64,000 bases of DNA from Platanthera guangdongensis (GCA_039583875.1 CM077158.1:239181447-239245446); one strand, 5' to 3'; positions 22,591-35,935 are shown, numbered from the stretch's first letter. Program-made: numbers and translations. The notes: generated by a model not told the origin, from the letters alone.

Positions 22591-23417
22591 TAAAAAAAAA
22601 ACACAATCATAAACTTGCATCCATTCATTCATTAATTAATTTGATAATGTACAAAATATTGTTGGATAAATCAAAACATAGTGAGGTCAATTAGAAACAC
22701 CACAACACCATCCAAATCAAGTTGTCACTAAGCTAGACGCTCTTCCTCAAATCTCACAGCAGCAACATTGCATGAACAAGATTCGTCCAAAAACTTATAC
22801 AATTTTATACTACCTCAAAAACAAGACAAGAATATACCTTAATAGACTAGCCAAATACTTATCAAAAAAGGGCTAAAAGATATCATTTTCTACCTTAAAT
22901 GACATGCACCGTCTGAAGTTTGAAGGCAACCAGATGCGCAAACAATAAGCTAATCAAATTTTTTTTTCACCCATAACATGATTAAAACTCAAATATCTGC
23001 TGTCAGTTAAACATTTGTATAAATATTGTATAGGTGTTGCTCCATTCAGCTCTTCTTTCTGTAACTTATATCACTTATTATAAATAGTACACATGGTTGA
23101 ATGATTCTCTGCATTTCGACATCTTAAAATTGATAGTATACACATGGGCTTAACATTTGAGGCATACATGTCGTGAACGATTTTTTTTCAAGACAATCCA
23201 ACCTTCCAACTGTCATATGCGCTTCTAAATGAACCATTTGATGATTATGTATCTCACATTTCACTTCCAATGTCCATTCATTCGAAAAGGCATTTTTCTC
23301 AATCAAAGTAAAGGGATAGCTGCATCGCTTACTAGTGGATTTTCTTAAATTTTGTTTAATCCAATCCTTTTTACATTGCTTCTTGCAGTAAAATCCACAT
23401 CTATCATACTCAAGATT
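22591..23417. other. No gene recognised (about 0.8 kb)
   Basis: AT-rich DNA. The last five bases (agatt) are the outer flank of the LTR that starts at 23418. I see no coding, RNA or repeat signal. Confidence 0.3.
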
Positions 23418-23555
23418 TGTTAGAGGCTCTGCTCAAAGTATTCTACAATACCTCATCTAAGTATGAAATGAGTATTTATGGTACTTTTAGTGTAGAGCAA
23501 GCCCTAGGATGACACGAACTCGTTAACCTATTCCGAGTCGGTTTAACACACGAGC

Positions 23556-23632
<77 letters not shown>

Positions 23633-24580
23633 CTCCTCTTATGTTCGTCGTGAACTCAGACTTCGGATAGAGAGTGGTTTGTGTAAAGTTGAACCAACCG
23701 CGAATCATACACAATGTGTTCGACACATATTTCAAACAAAATTAGACTTAAGCACAAAATAGTATGCACGCATAAGTAAGCAAAACTCAGTTGCAATACA
23801 GAAATAGTCTCAGGTACAATAAGACATGTCATATATGTTTGGCATCACAGGTCAACAGAGAGCTAGAAAGTCCAAACAAACAGTGCATAAAATAAGAGCT
23901 AAAATAATACTCTGAACAAAAATAACAAAAGATAAATTAATAACACTCTAAAACTCATCATACAAAAGATCATCCTGATCTGGATTCCAGTTAACCAGTG
24001 CTCCTCTTATTCCAGTAACCCCTGCAATTTCAATAGAGAATTTTATTTCAAAAAGAATTTTATCCTTTGCAAATTTGCAAATATCTAGTTCTACAAAAAA
24101 AAGAACTTAGTATTGATCATTTTAATTTAGCCGGGAGAACACGTTCACAAAGTATTGTAGTTTTACCTCAGAACCTGATATCTGTTTCAACCGAAACGAT
24201 TCCAGACTTCTAGACACCGTAGCTATATCTGTGATCCTATATGGAATGTCACGGTTACTGTCCTTCTAAAGTTAATTGGAACACATCAAGTTTGGAATGG
24301 AACCAATCTCCAGAAGAAGAGACAAGACCAAGTCAAATTGTATTATGAAGTTTGGAATAACACTCTCCTCCAAGACAAAAGCCGAATCCAGGTGAAGTTG
24401 TTAGCATCAAGTTTGGAATGAAACAACTTACCAGATCTGAGCTCAGCAACCATGAGCATTAACGGAGCACAACATGCTTGCTTTGATAAAGGAAATCAGA
24501 ATAATCAAAATGTTTGGATAAAGGCTGAACTAAATCGCCTATTGCTGAACTATGACCGAACTAAATCGCCTTTAGTCTCA
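23418..24580 (-). repeat. 3' LTR of copia element A (1163 bp)
   Basis: On the plus strand it starts TGTTAGAGGC and ends TTTAGTCTCA. On the coding strand the inner end is directly preceded by the polypurine tract GTGGGGGAAA. The outer 140 bases match the partial LTR at 35936-36073, including a TATA-like 'ataaatactcatt' on the minus strand. A (TA)n microsatellite of about 34 units lies inside at 23562-23629. Confidence 0.75.
23562..23629. repeat. (TA)n microsatellite
   Basis: An uninterrupted run of about 34 ta units lies inside the 3' LTR of element A. It starts shortly after the position where the 5' LTR copy was interrupted by E2, so the two LTRs cannot be compared here. Confidence 0.9.
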
Positions 24581-25384
24581 TTTCCCCCACTATTTTGATT
24601 AGACAGACTTTTGACATTACTTTCATCAATGGATCAGCCAGGTTATCCTTTGAACGTACATCGATCAAAGCGATAATTCTTTGTTCTTTCAGATAATTCA
24701 ACAAAGCATGTCTCAGTCGTACATGTCTTCTCTTAGTATTATAGAGGGTATTTTTAACGACTTGAACTGCTGTTTGATTATCACAATATAAGCTCAACGA
24801 GTTAAAATATAACTTAGATAAGAGAATGTCTAAAATCAAGTTCCTGATCCAATCTGCCTCTTCACCGGCCAAGGCTAAAGCAAACAACTCGGCTTACATA
24901 GACGACAATGTTATACAGGTCTGTCTTTTGGATTTCCAAGTGATAGCAGCTCCACCCAAAGTGAATATATATCTACTGGTGGACTTGTTGTTCCCGACTT
25001 CTGAACACCACGACGCATTAGAATGTCCCTCCACAGAAGGTTGGTAACCAGTGTAGCACAGAGCATGATCTTTAGTGCTTTTTAGGTACCTCAACAGCCT
25101 ATCTAGGGCTTCCAAATGCTCTTTGCCTGGATTACTGGTAAAACAACTCAGCGTGCTAACCAAAAAAGCAATGTTTGGTCTAGTACAACTTGTGGCATAT
25201 ATGAGACTACCAATTATCTTGGAATACCTAACTTGATCATTGCTGATCTCTATATTAGGACTCAACTTAACATTATGATAAAATGATGTCTCAATCATCC
25301 TACAATTATCATATCCCTAGGTAGAAAGAAATTTCTCAATATAATGAGCCTAGCTAAGAGTAACTCGACCATTGTCAACTCTAA
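24581..25384 (-). pseudogene. Copia element A: end of RT and RNase H
   Basis: Two minus-strand frames (25298-24894 and 24887-24561) give YSKIIGSLIYATSCTRPNIA, the typical end of the copia RT region, and then the RNase H segment, with HSNASWCSEV at the first acidic position region and YCDNQTAVQV later. The catalytic Asp expected at 'DAD/DSD' reads HSNAS, so RNase H is probably inactive. A frame change near 24890 interrupts it. The upstream RT part continues at 29901 beyond inserted element C. Confidence 0.7.
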
Positions 25385-25389
25385 CTTTT

Positions 25390-25818
25390 TGTTGTAATAT
25401 GGAGGTCGGGCGGTCTGTTGCTGTTCGGAGACCGGGCAGTCTGCCGGTTTATTCTGGCTGGTCTGTCTGCCGGGCTGTTGTTGTTTGGTATCCCAGTGGT
25501 CTGACGGTTTGTCCCAGACTACTTGGAGACCGGGCGGTCTAGCGGTATCCTGCGACGGCTTGATCTTTATGACGCTTGTTCTCTCCTTTTGTTAGTTGTC
25601 GGGCGGTTAACCGGCTTGTCTAACCGCCCGGCCTGTCCGGTTTGCCTTTTGTAAAGCCGCATATACTTGTAAATTTTTAGTCTCACGTTGCTTAATTGTA
25701 ATCTCTCTCATCTCCTCAATTCTATAAAAGGGAGGCTATACCATTGCAATTGATACCTTTTTGGATAATAAAATTTACATTACTCCAATTTTTCGGTCTG
25801 CTCTTTTCTGTTCGCACA
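25390..25818 (+). repeat. 5' LTR of copia element C
   Basis: 429 bp. It contains several copies of the palindrome-like unit AGACCGGGCGGTCT, a TATA-like 'ctataaaagggagg' at about 25722, and ends TTCGCACA just before the primer site. It pairs with the LTR at 29467-29895. Confidence 0.9.
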
Positions 25819-26210
25819 TGGTATCAGAAGACTCGGTCTTTTCCTCCTGACTGTGCTCTGTCTGCACGTGCGACAGTTTCTTCTTTTCGCGATCTGTTCT
25901 CGCGGCTTGATTTCTTCTCTGACCGTTGCCCTGTTTGCACGGCTTGTTTCTCCCTGTTTGCAGCCTCTTCTGACCCTTTGTGTTGCGGCCTCTTGCTTCT
26001 TCTTTTTTCTAGCCGCTCTCCTTTTCTTTGCATCGCGACCTGTCCTTAAGTCGCCGCGACATGTTCTAGCCGCTCTCCTCTTCTTTGTCGCCGCGACCCG
26101 TCCTTAAGTCGATGCGGCCTGTTCTAGCCTATCTCCTCTTCTTCGTCGTCGCCACCTGTCCTTAAGTCATCGTGACCTGTTCCAACGACTTCTCCTTCTA
26201 GCTGCAGCTT
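25819..26210 (+). other. Reiterated leader of element C
   Basis: Between the primer site and the residual coding start lies CT-rich DNA with a repeated unit of about 55 bases built around 'cgcgacctgttctagccgctctcctcttctt(t/c)gtcgc' and 'ccttaagtcg'. It has no stop-free conserved frame. Similar reiterated leaders are present in elements B, D1 and D2. Confidence 0.6.
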
Positions 26211-26232
26211 GTTTCTCCCGCTGCTCTCTTCT

Positions 26233-29200
26233 ATGGCCTCCATCTCCTCCACGCAGTCCGCCTTGATGGTCACATCTTCTAGTAGTGCCCACGTTGTTAC
26301 TCACGACAGATGGTTGATCGACTCTGGTGCTACCAATCATATGATAGGCAATCCCCAGTGTTTTTCTCATCTAGAAACACATGATCGGTTGCCTCCGTTC
26401 TTTGTTGCGGACGACTCTTCATCTCCTATCAATGGGACGAGGGTGGTTCAAGTCACTTTGTCTCTTTGTCTGGTAGATACCATCTATGTGCCTAGGTTCC
26501 CTTGCAATTTATTATTGGTTACTTCTCTATGCAAGCAACTACGGTGTTCTGTCACATTCACTCCTACCTCTTGTTCTTTTCAGGATCCGGACTCCCAACG
26601 GACGATTGCTACTGGGACTGAGAGCGACGACCTCTACTTCCTCGACAACGTTTTCGCTCTATCTGCCTTCTCCTCCTCCTATACAGATCTTCTTCAATGA
26701 CATCTTCGCCTTGGATATGCTCCTCCCAGGCTTTTGCACCAGCATCTGCCCCACCTCCCTCCTCATCATCCTCCTCTAAACTGTGATGCATGTCAGCTCG
26801 ACAAGCATCATCGCTCATCCTTCCCACCAATGCAAAGTCATGGCTCTTCCCGTCTGTTCGACCTCGTTCACTCTGACATATGGGGTCCTGCTCCTACCCT
26901 CACCATCGGTCAGGGTTGTTCATATTTTGTCATATTTATTGATGATTTCTCTAGGTGTACATGGGTGTATCTTCTCAAGGATCGCTTCGAACTATTCTCT
27001 ATCTGGACATCATTTTATTCTATGATCAAGACTCAGTTTGATACGTCTATTAAAATCCTTCGTTCTGACAATGCTAATGAGTATCTTAGCCATGATTTCT
27101 CTTCTTTCTGTATGCATCATGGTGTTGTTCGTCAAAGTAACTATGTCTACACTTCACAATAAAATGGGGTGGCGGAACGCAAAAATCGTCACCTCCTTGA
27201 TGTCACTCGCACTCTACTGACCCAAATGCATGTTCCTCGCTCCTATTGGGGCTATGCTGTCCTCCTCTCCTGTTATCTCATCAATCGCATTCCCTCCACA
27301 GTTCTTCGCGGTGCCACCCCATTTTCCATTATTTATTCAAGGAAGAATCCTTTTCCTCTAACTCTGCGCATCTTTGGGTGTACCGCCTTTGTGCACTCTC
27401 CCGCTGCCACCTATGTCAAACTCTCACCACGGGCTACTAAATGTGTCTTACTGGGGTACTCTACCACTCAGAAACGATATTGTTGCTTTGACCCCGTTAC
27501 CCTCAAGCAGTTTGTCTCTGCGGATGTTACATTCTTTGAAAATGCATCTTACTTCTCTCATGCTTCCTTCTCTACTCCTACTGATTCTACTTCTCCAACC
27601 AACCCATATATTCCCTCTGCTCCTACTGACGTTCCGCCACCTCCACCATCTCCACCATCTCCACCATCTCCATCATCTCCACCATCTCCGCCCTCTCCTC
27701 CCTCGATTTCTCCCTCCTCTCCGCGACCATCTCTCTCTACTCTCGGGCTAGCTCTCTCCACCACGGAAGCTCCGGATACCGAGGAACCAGCAACCCTAGA
27801 TCTCCTCATTGCCCTTCGCAAAGGAGTTCGGGCATGTACCTAACACCCACTTGCTGCAGTTGTTTCTTATGATCGTCTTACCCCTTCTCACAGAGCTTTT
27901 GTACTGGTTATCTCGGCCACTGCCACCCCCCGTTCCTGCTAGAAGGCCCTTACTATTCCTCATTGGAAAGCTGTCATGGATGAGGAGATTGCTACTCTCA
28001 CTGAACGGGGTACCTGAACCCTGGTTCTTCCTTCTTTCGGCATAAATGTTGTTGGCTGTCGCTGGGTCTTTGTGGTGAAATTCCTTCCCGATGGCAGTGT
28101 GGATCGTTACAAGGCTTGGCTTGTTGTCAAGGGTTTTACCCAAACTTATGAGGTTGATTACTTTGACACTTTCTCTCCAGTTGTTCATCTCAGTACTATT
28201 ATGGTCTTTCTCTCTGTGGCTGTCAACAGGGATTGACCCATTTCACAGTTGGATGTCAAGAATGTCTTTCTTTATGGGGGTCTTCAGGAAGATGTTTACA
28301 TGGAGCAACCTCCTGGGTATGTTGCTCATGGGGAGACACGAGTATGCCGGCTAAAGATGGCTATCTATGGCCATAAGAAAAGTCCTCGTGTCTGGTTTGA
28401 CAAGTTTAGCGGCATTATTGCGGCCATTGGTTTTACAAGAAGCTCAGCCGATCACTCCTTGTTCGTTCGGAAAACTACCACTGGTCTGGTAGTTCTTGTG
28501 GTTTATGTTGATGACATTCTTCTTACTGGCGATGACCAGGATGGAGTAACATTGACAAAGAAACACCTTCGTCAACACCTGGTCACGAAGGATATGGGCT
28601 CCCCAAAATACTTTCTGGGAATTGAAATCTCTAGAAAGCCCAAGTCCATGGTCCTTTTCCAACGGAAGTATGCTCTTGATCTTCTAAAGGAGGCAGGATT
28701 GACTGGTGTTAAACCTGCACGTTCTCCCATGGCTATTGTGGAAGATGAAATTTGGACAGATGACTTGCCTCTTCTATCCGATCTTATGAGGTACCGACGT
28801 CTGGTGGGCAAACTCATTTATCTCACGGTAACAAGACCCGACATCTCTTATGTTATTGGCAAGGTGAGTCAGTTCATGCAAGTTCCTAGAGAGTGTCATC
28901 TACAATCTGCCCTGAGGATATTGGAGTATATTAAAGCAGCATCGGGGAAAGGACTCTTTTTTTAGAAGAATGGTCACCTAAGAGTTAAAGCGTACTCTGA
29001 TTCGAGCTATACTGATGACAAAGAGGACCGCAAATCGACATCAGGTTTCTGCACGTTTGTTGGAGGCAATCTTGTGAGTTGGAAGAGCAAGAAATAGTTT
29101 GTCGTCTCCAGGTCCAGTACAGAGGCAGAATATCTTAGTATGACATCGACCACGTGTGAGTTGAAATGGTTACGGGCTCTCATGCTTGATTTAGGAGAGG

Positions 29201-29458
29201 TGTACAACTATCCTCTTCCTATGTTCTGTGACAATAAAGCCGCGATATACATCTCCAAAAATCCGGTCTTTCATGAGAGAACGGAGCACATAGAAGTCGA
29301 CTGTCATTTCATTCGGGAGGAGATCTTGAAGAAACAGATTTGTACTCCGTTCGCACTTCAGACAACGAGTTGGCAGACATTTTCACCAAGCCGGTGTCCG
29401 CTTCCTTTTTCCACATTTGCGACAAGCTGGGCATGATTGATATATATGCTCCAGCTTG
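26233..29458 (+). pseudogene. Element C polyprotein: protease, integrase, RT, RNase H (broken)
   Basis: The frame from 26209 reads into WLIDSGATNHM, an intact copia protease active-site motif (DSGA). The next pieces give HSDIWGPAP, FIDDFSRCTWVY and SDNANEY, the integrase core, and VAERKNRHLLDVTRTL, which carries the third acid. A Pro/Ser-rich spacer of CCACCATCT-type repeats follows at 27640-27720. RT starts QLDVKNVF, with YVDD intact at residues 86-89 of the frame from 28249. RNase H ends with EHIEVDCHFIREE. At least four in-frame stops or shifts break it, including TAA at 27160, TGA at 28234 (Trp to stop in RDWPI) and TAG after KGLFF. Gag is absent, so the element would depend on another copy even if repaired. 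Confidence 0.85.
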
Positions 29459-29466
29459 AGAGGGAG

Positions 29467-29895
29467 TGTTGCAATATGGAGGTCGGGCAGTCTGTTGCTG
29501 TTCGGAGACCGGGCGGTCTGTCGGTTTATTCTGGCTGGTCTGTCTGCCGGGCTGTTGCTGTTTGGTATCTCATCGGTCTGACGGTTTGTCTCAGACGACT
29601 TGGAGACCGGGCGGTCTAGCGGTCTCCTGCGACGGCTTGATCTTTGTGGCGCTTGTTCTCTCCTTTTGTTAGTTGCCGGGCGGTTAGCCGGCTTGTCTAA
29701 CCGCCCGGCCTGTCCAGTTTGCCTTTTGTAAAGACGCATATACTTATAAATTTTTAGTCTCACATTGCTTAATTGTAATCTCTCTCATCTCCTTCATTCT
29801 ATAAAAGGGAGGCTATACCACTGTAATTGATACTTTTTTGGATAATAAAATTTACATTACTCCAATTTTTCGGTCTGCTCTTTTCTATTCGCACA
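29467..29895 (+). repeat. 3' LTR of copia element C
   Basis: 429 bp, the same length as the 5' copy, and collinear with it. Substitutions are scattered, with no large indel. It is followed by ctttc, the right-hand target-site copy. Confidence 0.9.
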
Positions 29896-29900
29896 CTTTC

Positions 29901-31614
29901 ATACCTAACAGGGTATCTACAGGACCAAGGTCTTTCATGTCAAAGACTTCTGCCATAGTAGATTTAATATCTCTAACTACAACAAGATTAGACCACAAAA
30001 ACAACATGTCATCCACATATAAGTATATGATGATTGTCTGATTCGATAATGAGCGGTGATAAAGGCATTTGTCTGAAAGACTGGACTGAAATCCGATGCT
30101 CTTTACCACCTGGCCAAACTTTATGTGCCACATCTTAGGTGCTTGTTTAAGCCCATATATTGATTTATCTAGTCTACATACTTTATCTTTTTGATCTTTC
30201 TGCACATTACCTTCAGGTTGTGTTATGTAGATCTCTTCATCAAACTCTCCATTTAAGAAGACTATTTTCACATCCATCTGATGAACTATAAAGTACTCGA
30301 TAGACGCTAGTGCCAGAAGAATCCTGATAATCGATAGGTGACACACGTGTGAATAAACATCAAAATAGTCTATTCCCATGTTGTTTATAACCTTTAGCTA
30401 TGAGACACGCTTTATACCTGCTATAAACCCATCACTATGTAGTTTCTTCTTCAACATCCACTTGCATTATAAGACTTTAGCGCCTTTCGGCAAGTCAATT
30501 AAATACCAAGTATTATTATGTAACAATGAGTCAATCTCATCATCAATGGATTCTGCCCACATAAACGAACCTCTAGATCTTATTGCCTCATGGTAGGAGA
30601 ATGGATCATCCTCTAAGTGGTAGGTAATGAAATTCTCATCAAGGTTCTTAGGGATCCTCTCTTTTGTACATGTTCTAAGTGGAACAGGTTCCACCTCTAA
30701 AGGTTGTGGAGTAGTGCCAGAAAGGTCAATTACATGTTTTACGATAGATTTTGAAATCATATCATTAGACCCGGAAAAAGACAAACCATGATCCTTGATA
30801 AATTTATTTTCAAAGAATATGACATCTCTAGACTCTATCACGATATTTGAGGATAGATCGAGAAATCTGTCGGCTGCACTATCTTTTACACTACCTAGAT
30901 AGACGCATGTTGTCGTCCTAGGTCCCACCTTAGACCTCTTACGGTCTTGTATACGCACATATACAATATATCCTCAAGTCTTTAGAGTATCATATCTACA
31001 ATGATGATTGTGTCACAGCTCATACGGGGTAGCAGTGAGCTGAGAATGAGACACTTTATTTAGAATATGATTTGCAGCACGAACTGCTTCTCCTCAAAAG
31101 GAATTAGGCATGTCAGTTGTTAGGAGCATAGAGTTCAACATTTTTGTTAAAGTTCTATTTTTACGCTCGGCAACACCATTTAATTGGGGTGAGTAATGAG
31201 CTTTGGTTTTAAGAATTATTCCCTCAGAGGCATAAAATTCCTTGAACCCAGTATTAGTATATTCTCCTCCTTGATCACTTCTAAATCTTTTAATTTTCAG
31301 GTTTAACTGTTTTTCTACACGAGACTTAAATGTGTCAAAAGCTTCGTCTTTCGATTTTAACATATACACATGACAATATCTAGAAAGATCGTCTATAAAT
31401 GTAATCAGATACTTCCTTCCCCCTTTAGTGACGTGACTACGAAAATTACAGAGATCTAAATGTATCAATTCAAGAAGTTTCGTGCTCCTAGAAACTGATT
31501 TGAATGACTTTCAAGTGATTTTAGTTTGAGCACACACCTCACACTTATCAAATCAAATCGACAGATCAAAGGGGATGTTATGACTCTTCATTAGATCTAG
31601 TATTTTCCTATAGT
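29901..31614 (-). pseudogene. Copia element A: integrase and N-terminal RT
   Basis: Minus-strand frames 31468-31094 give integrase: IHLDLCNF, FIDDLSRYCHVY, FRSDQGGEY and NGVAERKNRTL, so all three catalytic acid positions (D, D, E) are readable. Frame 30958-30467 covers the region between integrase and RT (KRSKVGPRTTTCVYLGS). Frame 30379-29885 is RT with HQMDVKIVFLNGEFDEEIYI and the intact catalytic box YLYVDDMLF. Stops and shifts separate these frames, for example near 31090 and 30420. The RT is interrupted at 29896 by element C and resumes at 25384. Confidence 0.8.
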
Positions 31615-31619
31615 TCACA

Positions 31620-33590
31620 TGTAACACCCCCATCCATCGCATGACATATAACAGAAGGTTCAGCTAGAACCCGACGTCATATACCACAGACAGTCGAAAG
31701 GGTTACATAAGAATATTCAAACTATCCAATTAAGACTACTCGTCCTACACAGAGCATTCTAGCGGAAGCTTTTAAAGTTGAAAGAACCCAAAACTTAAAT
31801 CCATTAATCATGAATGTCCACAACCACAACACTGGAATGAAAACAAACACACTGAAAGGGAAACACGGCCTTATGGCCTTACAATAGTTCACTTAATAAC
31901 ATAATGTCTTACAAACATCGGCTCGCAGGCCGGCCACACAAGACAAAATAAAAACAACTATTCTACGACCTTCGAGGGCCAGCACAGTAACATGGGCTCC
32001 AGCCCGTTATTTGGCACTCGGCTCCGCAGCACCTGCAAGCAACATTCCACCGCACGATGACAAACAAAACAACGGTCAGTCAAAGCCGACCAAATTATAA
32101 CGACCCCGCCCCTTACTAGGGACGACGGTGCTCTTCCCCTACATATCATTAGCCAAATAAAACAATAAAACACAATTATAATACGCCACAGGTGTAGACT
32201 CGCCCGACCAAACACCTCGTGCACTCATGACACATTAACGGTGAATCCGGTTAATTCTGTGGCTCCACCACCATCCCAAAGATGGCAACCAAGTGAGCAT
32301 TTAGCATTTCCGACCACCGTCTAAGGCTCCCAACTATGCCAACGGCCAGTCCCCTTTTCGGGTCTCTCGCACCGAACCACATAGCCTAGGTCCGATTCCA
32401 CTTGCCCGTTGCTCACGCCGCCTAGTCAATTTAAGTCCTACGCGCGGGCCAAGCTTCTCTCGGATCCCAATATTTTTTCCAAACAATCACATAACCCAGT
32501 TATGTACAAGGCTGGTTCCCTGACGGCCAAGTTAGCAGAACAACGATTCCGCTCAGTTTTCCGGGTGCGCCTTGGAGCTAACCTCCAAGGATCCCTGCTG
32601 CAATCTACCGCGTAGAAACCCGAAAAAACCCAAAGCACGGAGTCTTCTCCGGGAAAACATATCAAATGCAACATCACCGATCCAAACAATACACGTCCGG
32701 GTAGGCTTCACACACAATGCATATGTCTGTACATACTATTCCGGACTCTATATGCAACACAAGGGGGACTATTCATATCAACCCCAAGGAACACCAAGCA
32801 CTCACCGCACACTCGCGGGAGTGGGATTTCCTATGTAGAAAGGAAGAGCTTCACATGCTCAAGTAGAGAATCGTTACCCTTGTAGTCCGCTTTGGCGCCA
32901 TGGAAAAACTATACGGATGGAAGTCTTTGCAACGAACTTTCCTCCACGGAGCCGCTCTCAGACCTCTAAACGGTGCTCCGATGCTCCGTCGGCAGCCAGA
33001 ATCCCTCCTTTCTTCTTCCTCTTTCCAACTCCTTGAGAGAGAGAATGGTTGGAGAGAAATGAAGGATTAACTCCCCTATTCCCGGCCTTAACGGAGCAGG
33101 AAACCATCTGTGTCGTTGGATCTTATTTAAAGAAAACGAACGGCTCAGATCCGCTCAAAATCTCCAAACCTGGGCCGAACACGGCTTGGCACACGGCCGT
33201 GTCCCAGGCCATGTGCCTCGATCCAGGCACGATCGTCGAACGAAGGAAAGACACACGGGCAAGGACACACCCGTGTCTCACCTGACACGCCCGTGTCGGG
33301 TCTCTCGACACGCCCGTGTCCGGGGGCGTGTTACCTATAACTGCCACGCCAAAAGACACGACCCAACTGAACACGGGTACTGACACGGGTAGGCACACGC
33401 CCGTGTCAAATGACACGCCCGTGTCATTTAGTCGTGTTCCTGGATGTGTCCTTCTCGGGATGAAAATGACCAAAAATCACCAACCAGACACGGCCTTGGA
33501 CACGCCCGTGTCCTAGGCCGTGTACCCCTATACAGACACCAAAAATCCTTTTTACGTGACCAACTCAAACACAACTTTCGGGGCGTTACA
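31620..33590 (-). mobile_element. Solo LTR E1 (1971 bp), Ty3-like, rich in palindromes
   Basis: The segment begins TGTAACACCCCC and ends GGGGCGTTACA, with perfect 5-bp duplications TCACA at 31615-31619 and 33591-33595. It has no gag-pol, so it is a solo LTR. Relative to E2 and E3, whose 5' ends read TGTAACA.CCC.AAATTCG, it lies in reverse orientation (minus-strand start TGTAACGCCCCGAAAG). At 33170-33530 it contains many copies of the short palindrome GACACG-CC-CGTGTC and variants. The long LTR and TGTAAC(A/G)CCC start are common in plant Ty3/gypsy chromoviruses, so that lineage is a reasonable guess. Confidence 0.88.
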
Positions 33591-33595
33591 TCACA

Positions 33596-34900
33596 TGTCC
33601 AAGTCTGTTATGTAACAACTTAGGATCAATAAGGTTCGAACTTATTTGGTTAATGCTATCATTATTTAAGCTAAGTCTATACATTCCGTTGAGCAGGTAC
33701 GCACATCCAAAATAATGTGAATTTACCATTAAGGTCATTCTACCATTTTGAGTTGTGAAAGACATCCTAACCTTATCAAACAGACTCATTGAAATCAGAT
33801 TTTTAGTTAAAGACGACATTACTTTAACATTATTCAGAAAAGGAGTTTTACCTAATGAGAGGACAAGCTCGGCTATCCCAGCATGGGTCACCTCGGTCTC
33901 TCCTCCATTCCAGTTCTCCAACTTCTCCTGGACCACCTTGACCTCAGCTAGTAACCCTCTGTCATTCGTCACATGACAGGTAGCATCGCTATCTAGCCAC
34001 CACTCAGAGTATGAACTGCAGTGACTGCTTCCGATCATAGCCGCGAAGGACTTGGGTTTTGAGGCATCAACCAGCATGTTAGCCACATTTTGTGGGGCTT
34101 CCTCCTACTTCTTCTTATGAGCCTTTCAATCAGCCGCCTAGTGTCCCCACTTGTCATAGTTGTGGCACTTGACCCTCTTCTTTTTGAAAGAGGGCTTTTT
34201 AGGCGCCAACTGTGCAGAGGCTTCACCTTTGGGTGTTGGTGGCTTCCGTCGAGGCTTGCTGGGTCGAGAAATGAAGTTAACAACATGTAAGTACTGACCA
34301 ACTTGTTCCAAGCTCTTACCAGCGATATTTTGATTCTCGATATGAATGAACCTTCTGAGTTAATCTAATGCGATCTTTTCCTTCAGTCTGTGCATTTCAG
34401 TCTTGAAGGTCAACCACTCAGGAGGTAGCTTGCTAAGAATTAGACACAAAGAGATTATCCGAGATGTCGGACTTATCGTCTGCCAACTTGAGACGCAAAC
34501 TCTTCAGTTCAACTATTTGAGAGGTGATTGACGAGTTTATGTTAAATTTTGAAGTGAAGAGTCTCTCCCCAAGGAGAGTCCTCGACAACCCCTCTTCCTT
34601 CTGGAAGTGCGCATTCAAGCGATCTCAAATCTCCTTTGCAGTCTTATTACCGCTGTAGGTCAGGGTGAGCCTAGGGTTCGGTGAATTTAGGAGGCAGTCC
34701 CTGTAGAAGTCTTCGTCCTTTCTCCACTGTAATTCGCTCACGTCCTCTTCGGTAGTGGTAAAGTCACTCAGGACCGTGTAGAAAATTTCACGTTCCTTCA
34801 TACCAAGTTGGACGTGCAGCTTCCAAACATGAAAGTCGGTGAGGTCGAATAACTGTAGCTTGACGATGTCGCAGGAGGTAACCTTTGATATCTCGGTAAA
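33596..34900 (-). pseudogene. Copia element A: gag, zinc knuckle and protease
   Basis: Read on the minus strand, gag starts near 34880 (LQLFDLTDFHVWKL) and continues to a Lys-rich region with a zinc-knuckle remnant (KCHNYDKWGH), in which the second Cys is Tyr. The protease motif reads WWLDSDATCHVT; the consensus DSGAT is altered to DSDAT. The frame ends at LLHNRLGHV, the pre-integrase HxxxH start, exactly where E1 is inserted. Several stops occur in gag, for example near 34355 and 34170. The element is not autonomous. Confidence 0.78.
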
Positions 34901-35935
34901 GCTAGAATAGTAACAACCAAAAAGAAGTCACCTGAATCGCACGGAGACATGACATGGATCTTCAGATCCAATCCAGATGTGTGTCTAGAAAATTACACTT
35001 TGGAGCAAACAACAGCGGGATAATTTACTCTTCTAGGCCTGAAATCCTTCAAAGACTGGTTCTTAGTCAGCACTTAAGATTAGTTAGATCTGGATCGACA
35101 AAGCTCCACCACCAGTGATCTATGGAAATCCAGGCTGATCTTGGTACCACCAGATCATATCTGAGAATTTGGCCCTTATAGAGAAGAACCAGCAGGCCCC
35201 CTACCCTTTGATTTGGCTCTAAGAGGGATGAAAATTTCTCTCCTTGTTATCGTAAAACAACACAGATCGACAAAGAGATATCCAAAAGGATTAAATAACC
35301 AGCAAGGTCCGGATTTCCAGATCTGGGAAAGGAGAACCTTTCCTCTTCCCGATCAAATGCGGCGATAGAGAAGATCTGCAGATGTGGATCTTTGTGAGGA
35401 TGTGGATATACAAGAAGAAATCAACACACTCTTGCATTGAAACCTGTTTCTCCCAGCAGTGAGATGCAAACAAAATCTGCATATGCCTCCTCTAGCAGCA
35501 GCAAAGCACGAACGATAGCCAATAGGAAAGTTTCCTCTTCAGGCGGCGCCGACTCCTCCACTTGCGATGAACAATGGCTGCGGCAGAACAATGCAGAAGA
35601 ACGACAGTCCGATGTAACATGCAACAACGATCGACGATGACGTGATCTTCAATCCGGCAAGATGAGGTTTGAACGACAACGTGATCTTCGATCTGGCAAG
35701 AAGGGATCAAAACGACGATGTGATCTTCGATCCAGAAAATTACTTCGATTTGTGGTCGAAGAAAGCCTACGGAAACGGAAGAAGGGCAAGAGCAGCGAGA
35801 TTTGCTATTCCTTCCTCGCGATTCAGAGCAAAAAACCTGATTCGCGATCGGCTTGCAGCAAACAGTCGCAAGGACGGTGAAGACGAGCGGCGGATCGGAG
35901 AAACCCTAACAGAGCGCAGAACGTTACTTTGAGAA
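34901..35935 (-). other. Leader region of element A
   Basis: About 1 kb between gag and the 5' LTR, with no recognised domain. Its right part has a repeated phrase 'gatgtgatcttcgatc(c/t)' around 35640-35740. There is no TGGTATCAGA-type primer site next to the LTR boundary at 35936. Confidence 0.4.

Larger units (their letters stand above)
25390..29895 (+). mobile_element. Copia element C (4506 bp), gag-less
   Basis: Two 429-bp LTRs (25390-25818 and 29467-29895) begin TGTTG.AATATGG and end TTCGCACA. Flanks are ctttt and ctttc. The primer-binding site TGGTATCAGAAG follows the 5' LTR at 25819 and fits initiator-Met tRNA. The polypurine stretch ttgagaggga precedes the 3' LTR. The interior has protease, integrase, RT and RNase H in order, but lacks gag except for its last ~25 codons. 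The LTRs differ at roughly one position in twenty by eye, so the insertion is not recent. It is inserted in the RT of element A in opposite orientation. Confidence 0.9.

Noticed and set aside
23940..24180. Minus-strand 'terminal exon' with a plausible acceptor and stop near 24014-23950
   Set aside because: It lies inside the 3' LTR of element A, the upstream candidate exon joins in a phase that gives an immediate stop, and no family was recognised.
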